A DNA stretch of 31,291 nt from Bacteroidales bacterium (lineage in GTDB: Bacteria > Bacteroidota > Bacteroidia > Bacteroidales > GCA-2748055), in contig JAGLTY010000001.1 of assembly GCA_023135025.1 (NCBI GenBank), positions 1 through 31,291 of the forward strand, read 5' to 3'. A model generated the notes under the pieces. It worked only from the letters and a program-made list of their open reading frames with translations, searched no databases and was not told the origin of the DNA. The position numbers and the translations under genes are program-made. Shown piece by piece: positions 23,868 to 31,291 of this stretch (positions within the stretch are counted from its first letter, which is position 1; each line of letters starts with the position of its first letter).

Positions 23868-24800
23868 ATGAGAAAAGAGGGATGGACAATTGAACATATA
23901 CCGCAACAGGCGGGAAGGATAGCTATTGTTACAGGTGCCAATAGTGGACTGGGGTACAATACCACAAGGGCACTTGCTGTAAAGGGGGCAAGAGTGATCA
24001 TGGCCTGCAGGAACCTGGAGAAAGGAGAGATGGCCAGACTAAACATTCTTGCTGAAGGAGTGGCAGTGGAGCCTGAAGTGTGGCATCTCGACCTGGCCAG
24101 CCTGGAGTCGGTGAAACAGTTTGCCCAGAAGTTTACAGAATCTGGTGACAGGCTGGATCTGCTGATTAATAACGCAGGACTGATGGCTATTCCATACCAC
24201 AGAACGGAGGATGGCTTTGAGATGCAGTTTGGAGTGAATCACCTGGGGCATTTTGCGCTAACAGCCCGGCTCTGGCCCTTATTATCAAAAACAGAAGGAT
24301 CCCGGGTAGTCCAGGTAAGCAGTCTGGCCCACTACTGGGGGAAGATACGTTTTGAAGACATTCACTGGGAAAAGGGGTACAAAAAATGGAGCGCTTATGG
24401 AATGAGTAAACTGGCAAATCTTCTGTTTGTACGTGAACTGGCCTTGCGACTGGCCGGGACAGATAGGGATGTGACAGTTGCCGCTGCACATCCCGGTTAT
24501 GCCGATACTGAGTTGCAGGCCAAAGGTTCCAGGATGAAAGGTTCCTGGTTGGGGGCAGGATCGTTTAACCTGGCCAACCGGCTGATGGCTCAGACTGCAG
24601 AAATGGGTGCTCTTCCCTTACTTTATGCAGCCACTGCAATAGATGTGGAGCAGGGTGCTTTTTATGGTCCGGGTGGTTGGCTTAAAATGCACGGATGGCC
24701 GGTCCTGGATTCTCCCAGTCAAAAACTGGTCACAGGTGAGGTGGCAGGAAAGCTCTGGGATGTTTCGGAGTCATTGACCGGAATAGAATTCAGGATCTGA
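23868..24800 (+). CDS. Short-chain dehydrogenase/reductase (retinol-dehydrogenase-like)
   Basis: A 310-residue classical-type SDR. The cofactor motif TGANSGLG is at 22-29, followed by ACRNLEKG, whose Arg favours NADP(H). NNAG is at 101-104, VSS near 150-152, and the catalytic YxxxK is Tyr177-Lys181 (YGMSK). AAHPGYADTEL follows as in the family. The longer form and motif wording (GFEMQFGVNHLGHFALTARL) match the retinol dehydrogenase/WW-domain oxidoreductase-like SDRs common in bacteria. The substrate cannot be told. It is divergent from the envelope-protein gene, with 88 bases between, and monocistronic or loosely followed by the lipoprotein gene 61 bases downstream. Confidence 0.93.
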   Translation: MRKEGWTIEHIPQQAGRIAIVTGANSGLGYNTTRALAVKGARVIMACRNLEKGEMARLNILAEGVAVEPEVWHLDLASLESVKQFAQKFTESGDRLDLLINNAGLMAIPYHRTEDGFEMQFGVNHLGHFALTARLWPLLSKTEGSRVVQVSSLAHYWGKIRFEDIHWEKGYKKWSAYGMSKLANLLFVRELALRLAGTDRDVTVAAAHPGYADTELQAKGSRMKGSWLGAGSFNLANRLMAQTAEMGALPLLYAATAIDVEQGAFYGPGGWLKMHGWPVLDSPSQKLVTGEVAGKLWDVSESLTGIEFRI

Positions 24801-24861
24801 CATCTCCTTCTTTCTGTGGCACAGTATTTGTGATTTTACATGTGAACTTAATGGAACAGTT

Positions 24862-25359
24862 ATGGCACGAAAAATCATACCCCTGTGGATCCTTTCAATG
24901 ATACTCCTTTCCGGTTGTGGATCCTCCATAAAGTTATATTCAGATATAGATGATTCAGCCATGTTTGATCAGTATACCACCTATAGTTTTATGGAATTCA
25001 GTGAGGGGAACAAAAAGACCATTACCGGAATGGAACTGGAGCGCATCAGGATTGCTTTTGCCAGGGAGATTGAGAGCCGGGGAATGACGTTTGTAGAGGA
25101 GAATGGAGATGTTTCAGTAAAAATCACTGTATATCACCGCCAGGCCACAGATGGTTATTATGGTTATTCGGGCAGGTATCATTATATGGAACGTGCCATA
25201 GCTGTTGATATGTTCGAGAACCAGAGCCGGAAACATATCTGGCACTGTGCTGCCGTTGGAGAGCTTGAGTATGATCCGGGCGAGAGGGCGGCCGGACTTC
25301 CTCTCCTGGTTGCAAAGATTTTTGAACGATACCCCGTCCAGGCTACAGCAGAGATCTGA
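24862..25359 (+). CDS. DUF4136-like lipoprotein
   Basis: A 165-residue protein with lipoprotein signal MARKIIPLWILSMILLSGC (Cys19). The mature part has the DUF4136 pattern: an early LYSDIDDSAMFDQYTTYSFME segment, then MELERIRIAFAREIESRGMTFVEENGDVSVKI and a late IWHCAAVGELEY with a C-terminal LVAKIFERYP. Function of this family is not known; members are envelope lipoproteins in Bacteroidota and Proteobacteria. The gene ends 15 bases from the convergent lspA-like gene. Confidence 0.85.
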   Translation: MARKIIPLWILSMILLSGCGSSIKLYSDIDDSAMFDQYTTYSFMEFSEGNKKTITGMELERIRIAFAREIESRGMTFVEENGDVSVKITVYHRQATDGYYGYSGRYHYMERAIAVDMFENQSRKHIWHCAAVGELEYDPGERAAGLPLLVAKIFERYPVQATAEI

Positions 25360-25374
25360 TTCCGAAAATTAACA

Positions 25375-26151
25375 CTACGGATTATCCGGACCCTCCTTAT
25401 CCGGACTCTTTTTCCCAATTTTGAAATCCTGCCTGATAAACCGGATGAAATCGCGGTTCAGCTGCCTGCTCTCCTCTCTGGGCATTTGAATAAGCCGTTT
25501 TAACAGGCGGTTGTCCAGTAGCTCTGTAACGAGAAAGAGTTCGCAAAGGGTGATATAAAGATCTTTCAGATCGAAGGTGTAGAAGGGTTTAATAGTAATA
25601 TAATCGAGCGATCCCCCCCAGAAAGCATTATCGATCAGATTGGCCAGCAGACCGGCAAGAAAGAGGTGGATAAATCCGTTGATCCAGAAACTGTTCCTTT
25701 TTCTTTGCACATAAAATCTCCATACCTCAATAAAGACGATTCCTATCAGGCTGAAAAGAATAATATTGAGCAGGTGAGAGCCCTGCTTCAGTTTCAGCAG
25801 AACCCAGAGGTATGAGCCCAGTGTGTTGTGAGTGGGTTCGATATAGAAAACCGGTTCGATAATAGGAATTGAGATAGATTCCCATTCCAGGGAAAAAAGG
25901 TATATTTTGATGCCCTGGTCTACCGCTACAGCTGCCAGCAGAAAGATCCAGTTGACACCCTTCTTTACCCTGATTGTCTCTCCCAGGAAGGTGCCCAGTG
26001 CAGCCAGAAATCCCAGAAACAGTGCCGGAAGCAGGAAGAACTTCCACAGGTAGTCCAGATCGGTAACCCTGTTGCTCACTGAATATATTATCATGACGAC
26101 GAGCCAGATGGAAAAGAAAAGGGCAATATTTCTGAAATAGATGCGGGCCAT
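25375..26151 (-). CDS. lspA: Signal peptidase II (lipoprotein signal peptidase), N-terminally extended
   Basis: A 258-residue multi-pass membrane protein. The lipoprotein signal peptidase pattern is visible in residues about 70-220: VDQGIKIYL (Asp78), the Asn-Gly region PTHNTLGSYL, and LANLIDNAFWGGSLDYI, which carries the two putative catalytic aspartates Asp174 and Asp183. LspA cleaves prolipoproteins before the lipidated cysteine. Two features are odd: about 65 extra residues with two membrane helices at the N-terminus, and Asn in place of the usual Arg after the first catalytic Asp (NLIDN rather than NLIDR). A usual LspA is 155-210 residues. It could be a secondary paralogue. It is divergent from the trp leader; the ATG at 26151 is close to the trp promoter. 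Confidence 0.8.
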   Translation of the reverse strand: MARIYFRNIALFFSIWLVVMIIYSVSNRVTDLDYLWKFFLLPALFLGFLAALGTFLGETIRVKKGVNWIFLLAAVAVDQGIKIYLFSLEWESISIPIIEPVFYIEPTHNTLGSYLWVLLKLKQGSHLLNIILFSLIGIVFIEVWRFYVQRKRNSFWINGFIHLFLAGLLANLIDNAFWGGSLDYITIKPFYTFDLKDLYITLCELFLVTELLDNRLLKRLIQMPREESRQLNRDFIRFIRQDFKIGKKSPDKEGPDNP

Positions 26152-26187
26152 TGAAATACCGGTTTATGCGAGGCGAAAGTAATGAAA

Positions 26188-26219
26188 TTTGGATTAATAG
26201 AAATCTTTCCTTTATTTTG
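26188..26219 (+). promoter_or_regulatory. Candidate promoter of the trp operon
   Basis: TTTG at 26188-26191 is followed after 20 bases by TTATTTTG at 26212-26219. This fits the Bacteroidota promoter form TTTG-N(about 20)-TAnnTTTG, with one mismatch in the -7 box. Transcription would begin near 26226, about a dozen bases before the leader peptide start. Confidence 0.55.
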
Positions 26220-26238
26220 ACATTCATAATTGAACAGC

Positions 26239-26298
26239 ATGACATTGATTAGCACAAGCTGGTGGTGGCACTCCTATTTCCGACAAACCGGAGCATAG
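26239..26298 (+). CDS. trpL: trp operon leader peptide
   Basis: A 19-codon frame, ATG 26239 to TAG 26296-26298, encoding MTLISTSWWWHSYFRQTGA. Three consecutive Trp codons (TGG at 26260-26268) sit in the middle. Three Trp codons in so short a frame, between a promoter and a terminator just before trpE, is the classic sign of ribosome-mediated attenuation: stalling at the Trp codons when charged tRNA-Trp is scarce lets transcription continue into the operon. No Shine-Dalgarno sequence is seen, as is usual in this phylum. Confidence 0.9.
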   Translation: MTLISTSWWWHSYFRQTGA

Positions 26299-26360
26299 GC
26301 AGAGTCTTATTGTGCCATACAATATTCAAGGCTTCCTCTTCGGTGGAAGCCTTTTTTTAT
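26262..26360 (+). promoter_or_regulatory. trp attenuator RNA (alternative pairings)
   Basis: Within the leader transcript, TGGCAC (26266-26271, the last Trp codon and following His codon) can pair with GTGCCA (26312-26317), like the 1:2 pairing of classical trp leaders. ACCGGAG (26287-26293, just before the leader stop) can pair with CTTCGGT (26338-26344) in the terminator loop region, seven pairs with one G-U. A ribosome stalled at the Trp codons leaves 26287-26293 free; a ribosome at the stop codon covers it and lets the terminator form. The pairings are read by eye and need folding calculation; the attenuation call itself rests on the leader peptide and terminator. Confidence 0.6.
26328..26360 (+). 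terminator. Rho-independent terminator of the trp attenuator
   Basis: AAGGCTTCC (26328-26336) pairs with GGAAGCCTT (26345-26353), nine perfect pairs. Above a T-T mismatch a C-G pair closes a TTCG tetraloop (26339-26342). The run of T's extends to 26359 and then trpE begins 22 bases later. The UUCG loop with C-G closure is a very stable RNA loop type. Confidence 0.9.
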
Positions 26361-26380
26361 GACCCAAACAGAACAACGGA

Positions 26381-27799
26381 ATGAAAAAAGTACCGGTAAG
26401 AGTAGTCAAACGAAAGATCCTGGCGGATATCATTACCCCGGTAAGCATCTATCTGAAGGTTAGGGATATCTATCCGAATTCTTTACTTCTTGAAAGCTCC
26501 GACTATCACAGCAAGGAGAATTCTTATTCATTTATATGTATGGATCCCGTTGCAGAGTTCCTGGTGCATCACAATGAGATAAGTGTCTCTTTACCGGGCC
26601 GGGAGACAACCCTTGAACCAGTAACGCCCGGAAAAGATGTGGTGGATAGCCTTATGGGCTTTCTCTCTGCCTTTGAAATTGGGGCTGGTGGAGATGAGCT
26701 GCTGGTGGATGGCATTTTTGGGTACTCTACGTTCGATGCCGTTCAATATTTTGAGGATATCCGTTTTCACTCTTCCATTCCCGAAAAGGAGGATATTCCC
26801 GAGGTCAGGTATAACTTTTTCAGGTTTGTGCTGGCTGTAAATCATTTGACCAATGAACTGATGCTCTTTGAACATATAGTTAATGGAGGCGAGAGTGAAA
26901 TAGACCGGGTAACCACTTTGCTGCACAACCGGAATATTGCCACCTATGGTTTTGCAACCTCCGGAGGGGAGTCATCCAATTTGACCGATGACGACTACCG
27001 GGCCATGGTTGCAAAGGGGAAGGAGCATTGTTACAGGGGAGATGTCTTCCAGATTGTGCTTTCCAGGCAGTTTTTCCAGGATTTCACCGGCGATGAGTTC
27101 AATGTATACCGGGCACTTCGTTCCATCAATCCATCGCCCTATCTTTTCTACTTCGATTACGGTAGCTACAAGCTTTTCGGCTCTTCTCCTGAAGCACAGA
27201 TCGTAGTGAAGGGTGGTAAGGCCTTTATCAATCCCATTGCCGGTACCTTCAGGCGTACGGGCAATGACCGGGAGGACCAGGAGCTGGCAAGGAAGCTGGC
27301 GGAAGATGAGAAAGAGAATGCGGAACATGTGATGTTGGTGGATCTGGCCAGGAACGATCTGAGCCGGACCACTCAAAAGGTGACGGTGGAGGAGTACCGC
27401 GAAATACAGTTTTACTCTCATGTGATCCATATGGTATCAAAAGTCTCCGGGGTACTGCCGGAGGATGCCAATACAATCCGGATCCTCGCCGAATCATTTC
27501 CTGCCGGTACCCTTTCAGGTGCACCCAAATACAAAGCCATGGAGCTGATCGATAACTATGAGGGGAAACGTCGGGGGTACTATGGCGGGACCATCGGCTT
27601 CATACGGTTTAACGGGGATATCAATCATGCTATTATGATCCGTTCTTTCCTCTCACGCGACCATAAACTTTACTATCAGGCAGGGGCGGGAATTGTATCT
27701 GAATCGACCGAAGAGGGTGAGCTTCAGGAGGTGAATAATAAGCTGGCAGCCCTGAGATCGGCTATAGAGATGGCCGGAAATATGAACAAATTTAATTAG
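26381..27799 (+). CDS. trpE: Anthranilate synthase component I
   Basis: A 472-residue chorismate-using enzyme; with TrpG it makes anthranilate from chorismate and glutamine, the first committed step of tryptophan synthesis. The N-terminal LLESSD (36-41) is the tryptophan feedback-binding element, so the enzyme should be allosterically inhibited. The C-terminal chorismate-binding domain shows GDVFQIVLSRQF, SPYLFYFDYG, GSSPEAQIV, INPIAGTFRRTG, DEKENAEHVMLVDLARNDL, SHVIHMVSKVSG, FPAGTLSGAPK and YYQAGAGIVSESTEEGE. Full length. It follows the attenuator terminator directly, and trpG starts seven bases after its stop. Confidence 0.97.
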   Translation: MKKVPVRVVKRKILADIITPVSIYLKVRDIYPNSLLLESSDYHSKENSYSFICMDPVAEFLVHHNEISVSLPGRETTLEPVTPGKDVVDSLMGFLSAFEIGAGGDELLVDGIFGYSTFDAVQYFEDIRFHSSIPEKEDIPEVRYNFFRFVLAVNHLTNELMLFEHIVNGGESEIDRVTTLLHNRNIATYGFATSGGESSNLTDDDYRAMVAKGKEHCYRGDVFQIVLSRQFFQDFTGDEFNVYRALRSINPSPYLFYFDYGSYKLFGSSPEAQIVVKGGKAFINPIAGTFRRTGNDREDQELARKLAEDEKENAEHVMLVDLARNDLSRTTQKVTVEEYREIQFYSHVIHMVSKVSGVLPEDANTIRILAESFPAGTLSGAPKYKAMELIDNYEGKRRGYYGGTIGFIRFNGDINHAIMIRSFLSRDHKLYYQAGAGIVSESTEEGELQEVNNKLAALRSAIEMAGNMNKFN

Positions 27800-27806
27800 A
27801 CCGATG

Positions 27807-28385
27807 ATGAATATTCTTGTGATCGATAACTATGACTCCTTTACCTATAACCTGGTACAGTATATCGAGCGGGTCATAAAGAGACCGGTCGATGTGAAAC
27901 GAAACGACCAACTGAACCTGGAAGAGGTTGCGGCCTATGATAAGATATTGATTAGTCCGGGACCCGGAATACCAGTAGAGGCGGGTCTTACACTGGATCT
28001 TATCAGAGCGTATGGTTCGGTTAAAAGCATCCTGGGAGTTTGCCTGGGGCACCAGGCCATCGCAGAGGCCTATGGAGGTTCAATTACCAATCTCTCTACA
28101 GTGTACCATGGTGTAACCGGTCAGATGAAGCAGTTGGTCCACAATGAATACCTGTTTGACGGAGTACCTGTGGAATTTGATGCCGGACGTTATCACTCCT
28201 GGGTGGTGGAGCAACACAGCCTGCCCCCGGAACTGGAGATTACCGTGGAGAATGATGAAGGCTATATCATGGCCATCCGGCACAGGGAGTATGATGTGAA
28301 GGGGGTACAGTTTCACCCCGAATCGGTACTTACCGAATATGGTGGAAGGATGATATTGAATTGGTTAAAAAACAGACCAGAATGA
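27807..28385 (+). CDS. trpG: Anthranilate synthase component II (glutamine amidotransferase)
   Basis: A 192-residue class I glutamine amidotransferase that supplies ammonia to TrpE. The start is the second of two adjacent ATG codons (27804 and 27807), giving the usual MNILVIDNYDSFTYNL. The triad is complete: Cys79 in GVCLGHQ, His170 and Glu172 in QFHPES. ISPGPGIP forms the substrate pocket. HGVTGQMKQL and RYHSWVVE are family-typical. The stop overlaps the trpD start (ATGA), implying translational coupling. Confidence 0.97.
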   Translation: MNILVIDNYDSFTYNLVQYIERVIKRPVDVKRNDQLNLEEVAAYDKILISPGPGIPVEAGLTLDLIRAYGSVKSILGVCLGHQAIAEAYGGSITNLSTVYHGVTGQMKQLVHNEYLFDGVPVEFDAGRYHSWVVEQHSLPPELEITVENDEGYIMAIRHREYDVKGVQFHPESVLTEYGGRMILNWLKNRPE

Positions 28386-29374
28386 AAGATACTTTACAAT
28401 ACCTGTTTGATTATAAAACCCTGGGGAAGGAGGATGCCAAACTGATCCTCAGAAATATGGCAGAGGGGAAGTACAATGATGCTGAAATTGCAGCATTCAT
28501 CTCGGTCTACCTGATGCGGAGCATTACAGTTGAGGAGCTTGCTGGTTTTCGCGATGCCCTGATGGAGCTTTGCAGTCCGGTGGATCTGTCGGAATTCAAT
28601 ACCATTGATGTGTGCGGCACAGGGGGTGATGAGAAGAATACATTTAATATCTCCACGCTCACCTCCTTTGTGGTGGCCGGTGCCGGCGAGAAGGTAGCCA
28701 AACACGGAAACTACAGTGTTTCATCTGCATGCGGTTCGTCCAATGTGCTGGAGTATTTTGGATATACCTTCAGCAGCGATTCCGATCGTTTGAAGCGGGA
28801 GATGGACCGGTGCAATATCTGTTTTCTTCATGCTCCCCTGTTCAATCCGGCCATGAAGAATGTGGCTCCCGTTCGAAAGAGTCTCAGGATCAAAACCTTC
28901 TTTAATATGCTCGGTCCCATGGTCAATCCATCCAATCCGCAAAATCAACTGGTTGGGGTTTTCAGTCTCGATGTGGCCAGGCTCTATCATTATCTCTACC
29001 AGGAGACGGAGAAACAGTTCTGCATTATTCACTCCCTGGATGGTTATGATGAGATCTCCCTCACCGGGAGCTTCAGAGCACTTACACGTACCACTGAGCG
29101 GACCTTTGTTCCGGACGACCTGGGCCTGGACGTGGTTACCCCTTCTGATATATATGGCGGATCGACGGTGAAGGAGGCATCCTCGGTATTTCTAAAGATC
29201 CTTGAGGGAGAGGGGAGCAGGGCACAGAATGATGTGGTGGTGGCCAATGCAGCGCTGGCACTTTACTGCATGGATGAGCCATCTGGAATGGAGCAGTGCC
29301 TGGCACGGGCAAGGCAATCGCTCGAATCGGGCTCAGCAATTAATGCGTTTAAGCAACTGATAGAGAGCAGATAA
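28382..29374 (+). CDS. trpD: Anthranilate phosphoribosyltransferase
   Basis: A 330-residue enzyme that joins anthranilate to PRPP. The PRPP-binding GTGGD lies at 79-83, in DVCGTGGDEKNTFNIST. KHGNYSVSSACGSSNVLEYFG, FLHAPLFNPAMKNVAPVRKSL and FNMLGPMVNPSNPQNQLVGVF follow in the expected order. ATG 28382 overlaps the trpG stop and is preferred over an in-frame TTG at 28361. trpC begins one base after the stop. Confidence 0.97.
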   Translation: MKDTLQYLFDYKTLGKEDAKLILRNMAEGKYNDAEIAAFISVYLMRSITVEELAGFRDALMELCSPVDLSEFNTIDVCGTGGDEKNTFNISTLTSFVVAGAGEKVAKHGNYSVSSACGSSNVLEYFGYTFSSDSDRLKREMDRCNICFLHAPLFNPAMKNVAPVRKSLRIKTFFNMLGPMVNPSNPQNQLVGVFSLDVARLYHYLYQETEKQFCIIHSLDGYDEISLTGSFRALTRTTERTFVPDDLGLDVVTPSDIYGGSTVKEASSVFLKILEGEGSRAQNDVVVANAALALYCMDEPSGMEQCLARARQSLESGSAINAFKQLIESR

Positions 29375-29375
29375 T

Positions 29376-30155
29376 ATGAATATCCTTGATGCCATCGTGG
29401 AGCAGAAGCGGATGGAGGTTCTGAAAAGAAAACAGAAGCGTCCCCTCTCGACTCTGGATATATTTCCCTCTTACAGGCGAAAAACCAATGTGATATCCCT
29501 TCCTGGATTGGAAGATAAACCGGGTATTATTGCTGAGTATAAGCGTAAATCGCCTTCACGGGGCCCTATTCATATGGGGGCAGAACCTGTGGATGTGGCC
29601 ACTGCCTATGAGGCAGCAGGGGTTGCTGCCATGAGCATTCTGACCGACCGGAATTTTTTTGGAGGATCGCTTATGGATCTAAAACAGGTGAGGGAGTCGT
29701 GCCCCCAACTGGTGCTTTTAAGGAAGGATTTCATTATCGATCCCTATCAGTTGCATGAGGCCAGTGCCTATGGAGCAGATATGGTATTGCTGATCGCCGC
29801 CATCCTGAATTGTCGTGAGGTGGAGGAGCTGGCACTGGAGGCTGCATCGCTGGGGCTGCATACTCTTTTTGAGGTGCACGATGCTAAGGAGCTGGAGAAG
29901 TATCATCCGGAGATAAAGTATGTGGGTGTAAACAACCGTGATCTGAAGAGATTTAAAGTGGACACGGGCAGGAGCCTGGAGCTGATCGGAGAGATGCCAC
30001 CCGGTGTTGTCCCGGTGTCGGAAAGTGGACTCAGTCACCCCGAAGAGATCAGGAAGCTATGGGACGCAGGATACAGGTTGTTCCTGATGGGAGAGACGTT
30101 TATGAAGGAGAAGGATCCGGGAGTGGCTTGCAGGAATTTGATAGAGAGTTTATAA
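29376..30155 (+). CDS. trpC: Indole-3-glycerol phosphate synthase
   Basis: A 259-residue TIM-barrel enzyme that closes the indole ring of CdRP. Recognisable strands and loops are IIAEYKRKSPSRGPI (catalytic lysine), MSILTDRNFFGGS, LLRKDFIIDPYQL, DMVLLIAAIL, LFEVHDAKEL, VGVNNRDLKRFKVD and VPVSESGL. It is a stand-alone trpC, not fused to trpF; trpF follows eight bases later. Confidence 0.97.
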   Translation: MNILDAIVEQKRMEVLKRKQKRPLSTLDIFPSYRRKTNVISLPGLEDKPGIIAEYKRKSPSRGPIHMGAEPVDVATAYEAAGVAAMSILTDRNFFGGSLMDLKQVRESCPQLVLLRKDFIIDPYQLHEASAYGADMVLLIAAILNCREVEELALEAASLGLHTLFEVHDAKELEKYHPEIKYVGVNNRDLKRFKVDTGRSLELIGEMPPGVVPVSESGLSHPEEIRKLWDAGYRLFLMGETFMKEKDPGVACRNLIESL

Positions 30156-30163
30156 CAGAATCA

Positions 30164-30796
30164 ATGAACAGCGTGCAATTGCAGATAAAAGTGTGTGGGA
30201 TGCGAGATCCTCAAAACCTCGAACAGGTATGTGCCCTGGCACCTGAGTTTGTAGGATTCATCTTTTATCCCCGATCCAAGCGGTTCGTAGGGAGCAGTCC
30301 GGATCCGGCCCTCTTTGCTATTCCTGGTCCGGGAATCAAGAAAGTGGGGGTGTTTGTGAATGAGAAAGTTTCGCTGGTGAGAAAGGTCATAGAAGTTTAT
30401 GGCCTGGATGTGGTGCAGCTGCACGGAGCAGAATCTGTGGATTATTGTCGCAACCTGGCCGGGGAACCGGTGGAGGTGATTAAGGCGCTTGATCCCGATG
30501 AGCAGCGCTCTGGTATTGAGAAATACAGGGGAGTGGTGGACAGATTTCTGTTTGATTCAGCGGGAGAGGGATATGGTGGAACGGGTCAAAAGTTTGACTG
30601 GAAGGTGCTGGAAAATCTCAGGGTTCCCGCTCCTTTTTTGCTAAGTGGAGGGATAGGACCCGGAGATGCCGGGGCTTTACGAACCATCGGTCTCAAAGGA
30701 TTGATGGGAATTGATATCAACAGCAGGTTTGAATTGTCGCCCGGACGAAAAGATATAGAACAGTTGAAGGAATTTATCATTGAAATCAGAAAATAG
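30164..30796 (+). CDS. trpF: Phosphoribosylanthranilate isomerase
   Basis: A 210-residue TIM-barrel isomerase, converting PRA to CdRP. QIKVCGMRDPQNL carries the catalytic cysteine, then FVGFIFYPRSKRF, KKVGVFVN, VVQLHGAES, FLFDSAGEGYGGTGQKFDW and LLSGGIGPGDA. The start is ATG 30164; the open frame back to 30059 overlaps trpC and is not family-like. The phosphate-binding end GIDINSRFELSPG differs mildly from the common D(V/L)SSGVE form but is otherwise in place. Confidence 0.96.
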   Translation: MNSVQLQIKVCGMRDPQNLEQVCALAPEFVGFIFYPRSKRFVGSSPDPALFAIPGPGIKKVGVFVNEKVSLVRKVIEVYGLDVVQLHGAESVDYCRNLAGEPVEVIKALDPDEQRSGIEKYRGVVDRFLFDSAGEGYGGTGQKFDWKVLENLRVPAPFLLSGGIGPGDAGALRTIGLKGLMGIDINSRFELSPGRKDIEQLKEFIIEIRK

Positions 30797-30802
30797 AATC
30801 TT

Positions 30803-31291
30803 ATGGGATTTGAAGTGGATAGTGGAGGGTTTTATGGAGAATATGGTGGAGCCTATATTCCTGAAATGCTCTATCCGAATATCAGGGAGCTTGAAGATAA
30901 CTATATGAACATTGTTTCATCGGACAGTTTTCAGAGCAAATTCAGGCTGTTGTTAAGAGATTACGCAGGCAGACCCACCCCTCTTTTCAGGGCGGAGCGT
31001 CTGTCGGACCATTATGGCACACAGATCTTTTTGAAAAGAGAGGATCTGAACCACACCGGTTCTCACAAGATCAATAACACCATTGGCCAGATCCTGCTGG
31101 CCGGGCACCTTGAAAAAAAGCGGATTATTGCCGAGACCGGTGCGGGGCAGCATGGAGTTGCCGCTGCTACTGTATGTGCATTGACCGGAATGGAGTGTAT
31201 CGTTTATATGGGAGCCCTGGATGTAGAGCGCCAGGCTCCCAATGTTAAGAAGATGAAGATGCTGGGCGCAGAGGTGATCCCGGTATATAGC
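30803..31291 (+). CDS. trpB: Tryptophan synthase beta chain (cut by window edge)
   Basis: The first 163 codons of trpB, running off the right edge. TrpB condenses indole with serine. The opening [16 protein letters not shown], the [13 protein letters not shown] segment, and [15 protein letters not shown] with the PLP lysine at residue 89 are all typical, as are [18 protein letters not shown] and the following [24 protein letters not shown]. It starts six bases after the trpF stop, in the same operon. trpA would be expected next. Confidence 0.97.
   Translation, partial: MGFEVDSGGFYGEYGGAYIPEMLYPNIRELEDNYMNIVSSDSFQSKFRLLLRDYAGRPTPLFRAERLSDHYGTQIFLKREDLNHTGSHKINNTIGQILLAGHLEKKRIIAETGAGQHGVAAATVCALTGMECIVYMGALDVERQAPNVKKMKMLGAEVIPVYS

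Noticed and set aside
25382..25406. Two copies of TTATCCGGAC, 15 bases apart
   Set aside because: They lie inside the end of the lspA-like gene and encode the repeated Pro-Asp residues of its C-terminus; two short copies are not a regulatory array.
26301..26325. Small hairpin TATTGT/ACAATA in the trp leader
   Set aside because: Six weak A/T pairs; too unstable by itself to be called a pause or antiterminator hairpin, though it may contribute to leader folding.
1..31291. CRISPR arrays, tRNA/rRNA genes, insertion sequences, phage or defence genes
   Set aside because: None was seen on either strand: no regularly spaced repeats, no cloverleaf-like sequences, no transposase or integrase motifs.

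Overview
The window reads as chromosomal DNA of a Bacteroidota (class Bacteroidia-like) bacterium. Supporting signs are an ECF sigma/FecR-DUF4974 pair, carboxypeptidase-regulatory-like outer-envelope proteins, a secreted peptidase with a type IX secretion (T9SS) C-terminal sorting domain, many lipoproteins with short lipoboxes, starts without recognisable Shine-Dalgarno sites, and AT-rich promoter motifs of the TTTG/TAnnTTTG type. No tRNA, rRNA, CRISPR array, transposase or phage gene was recognised.

Layout. 1-3.0 kb is a loose region with signs of decay: a methyltransferase cut by the window edge, a second methyltransferase, a truncated GNAT acetyltransferase, a polysaccharide-deacetylase-like lipoprotein with a two-repeat C-terminal region, and a truncated ECF sigma factor that runs into it. 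3.0-5.5 kb (minus strand) holds a small acidic protein, a cold shock protein with a clear terminator, and a lipoprotein overlapping a T9SS-exported M64-type metallopeptidase. 5.7-10.4 kb has a short SSB, glycine dehydrogenase GcvP, and a Pcm/MBL-fold pair. 10.5-11.9 kb is a sugar-phosphate transferase that starts polysaccharide synthesis, standing alone. 12-18.2 kb (minus strand) holds an M3 lipoprotein peptidase, a Crp-family regulator followed by a thioredoxin-like/glutaredoxin fusion and a solitary GroES, and an S9 peptidase with a small membrane protein.

18.5-23.8 kb contains an orphan exported beta-rich protein and then a four-gene minus-strand unit: carboxypeptidase-regulatory-like protein, ECF sigma, FecR anti-sigma, and a second related protein carrying an STN domain. 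This looks like a cell-surface signalling unit in which no TonB-dependent transducer is encoded. 23.9-26.2 kb has a short-chain dehydrogenase, a DUF4136-like lipoprotein and an N-terminally extended signal peptidase II.

26.2 kb to the end is the tryptophan operon trpE-G-D-C-F-B (trpB cut by the window edge), tightly packed and preceded by a complete attenuator: a promoter, a 19-codon leader peptide with three consecutive Trp codons, and a rho-independent terminator with a UUCG loop just before trpE. This leader is the best-supported regulatory element in the window. The ECF/FecR/STN unit is the best candidate for a little-described system.
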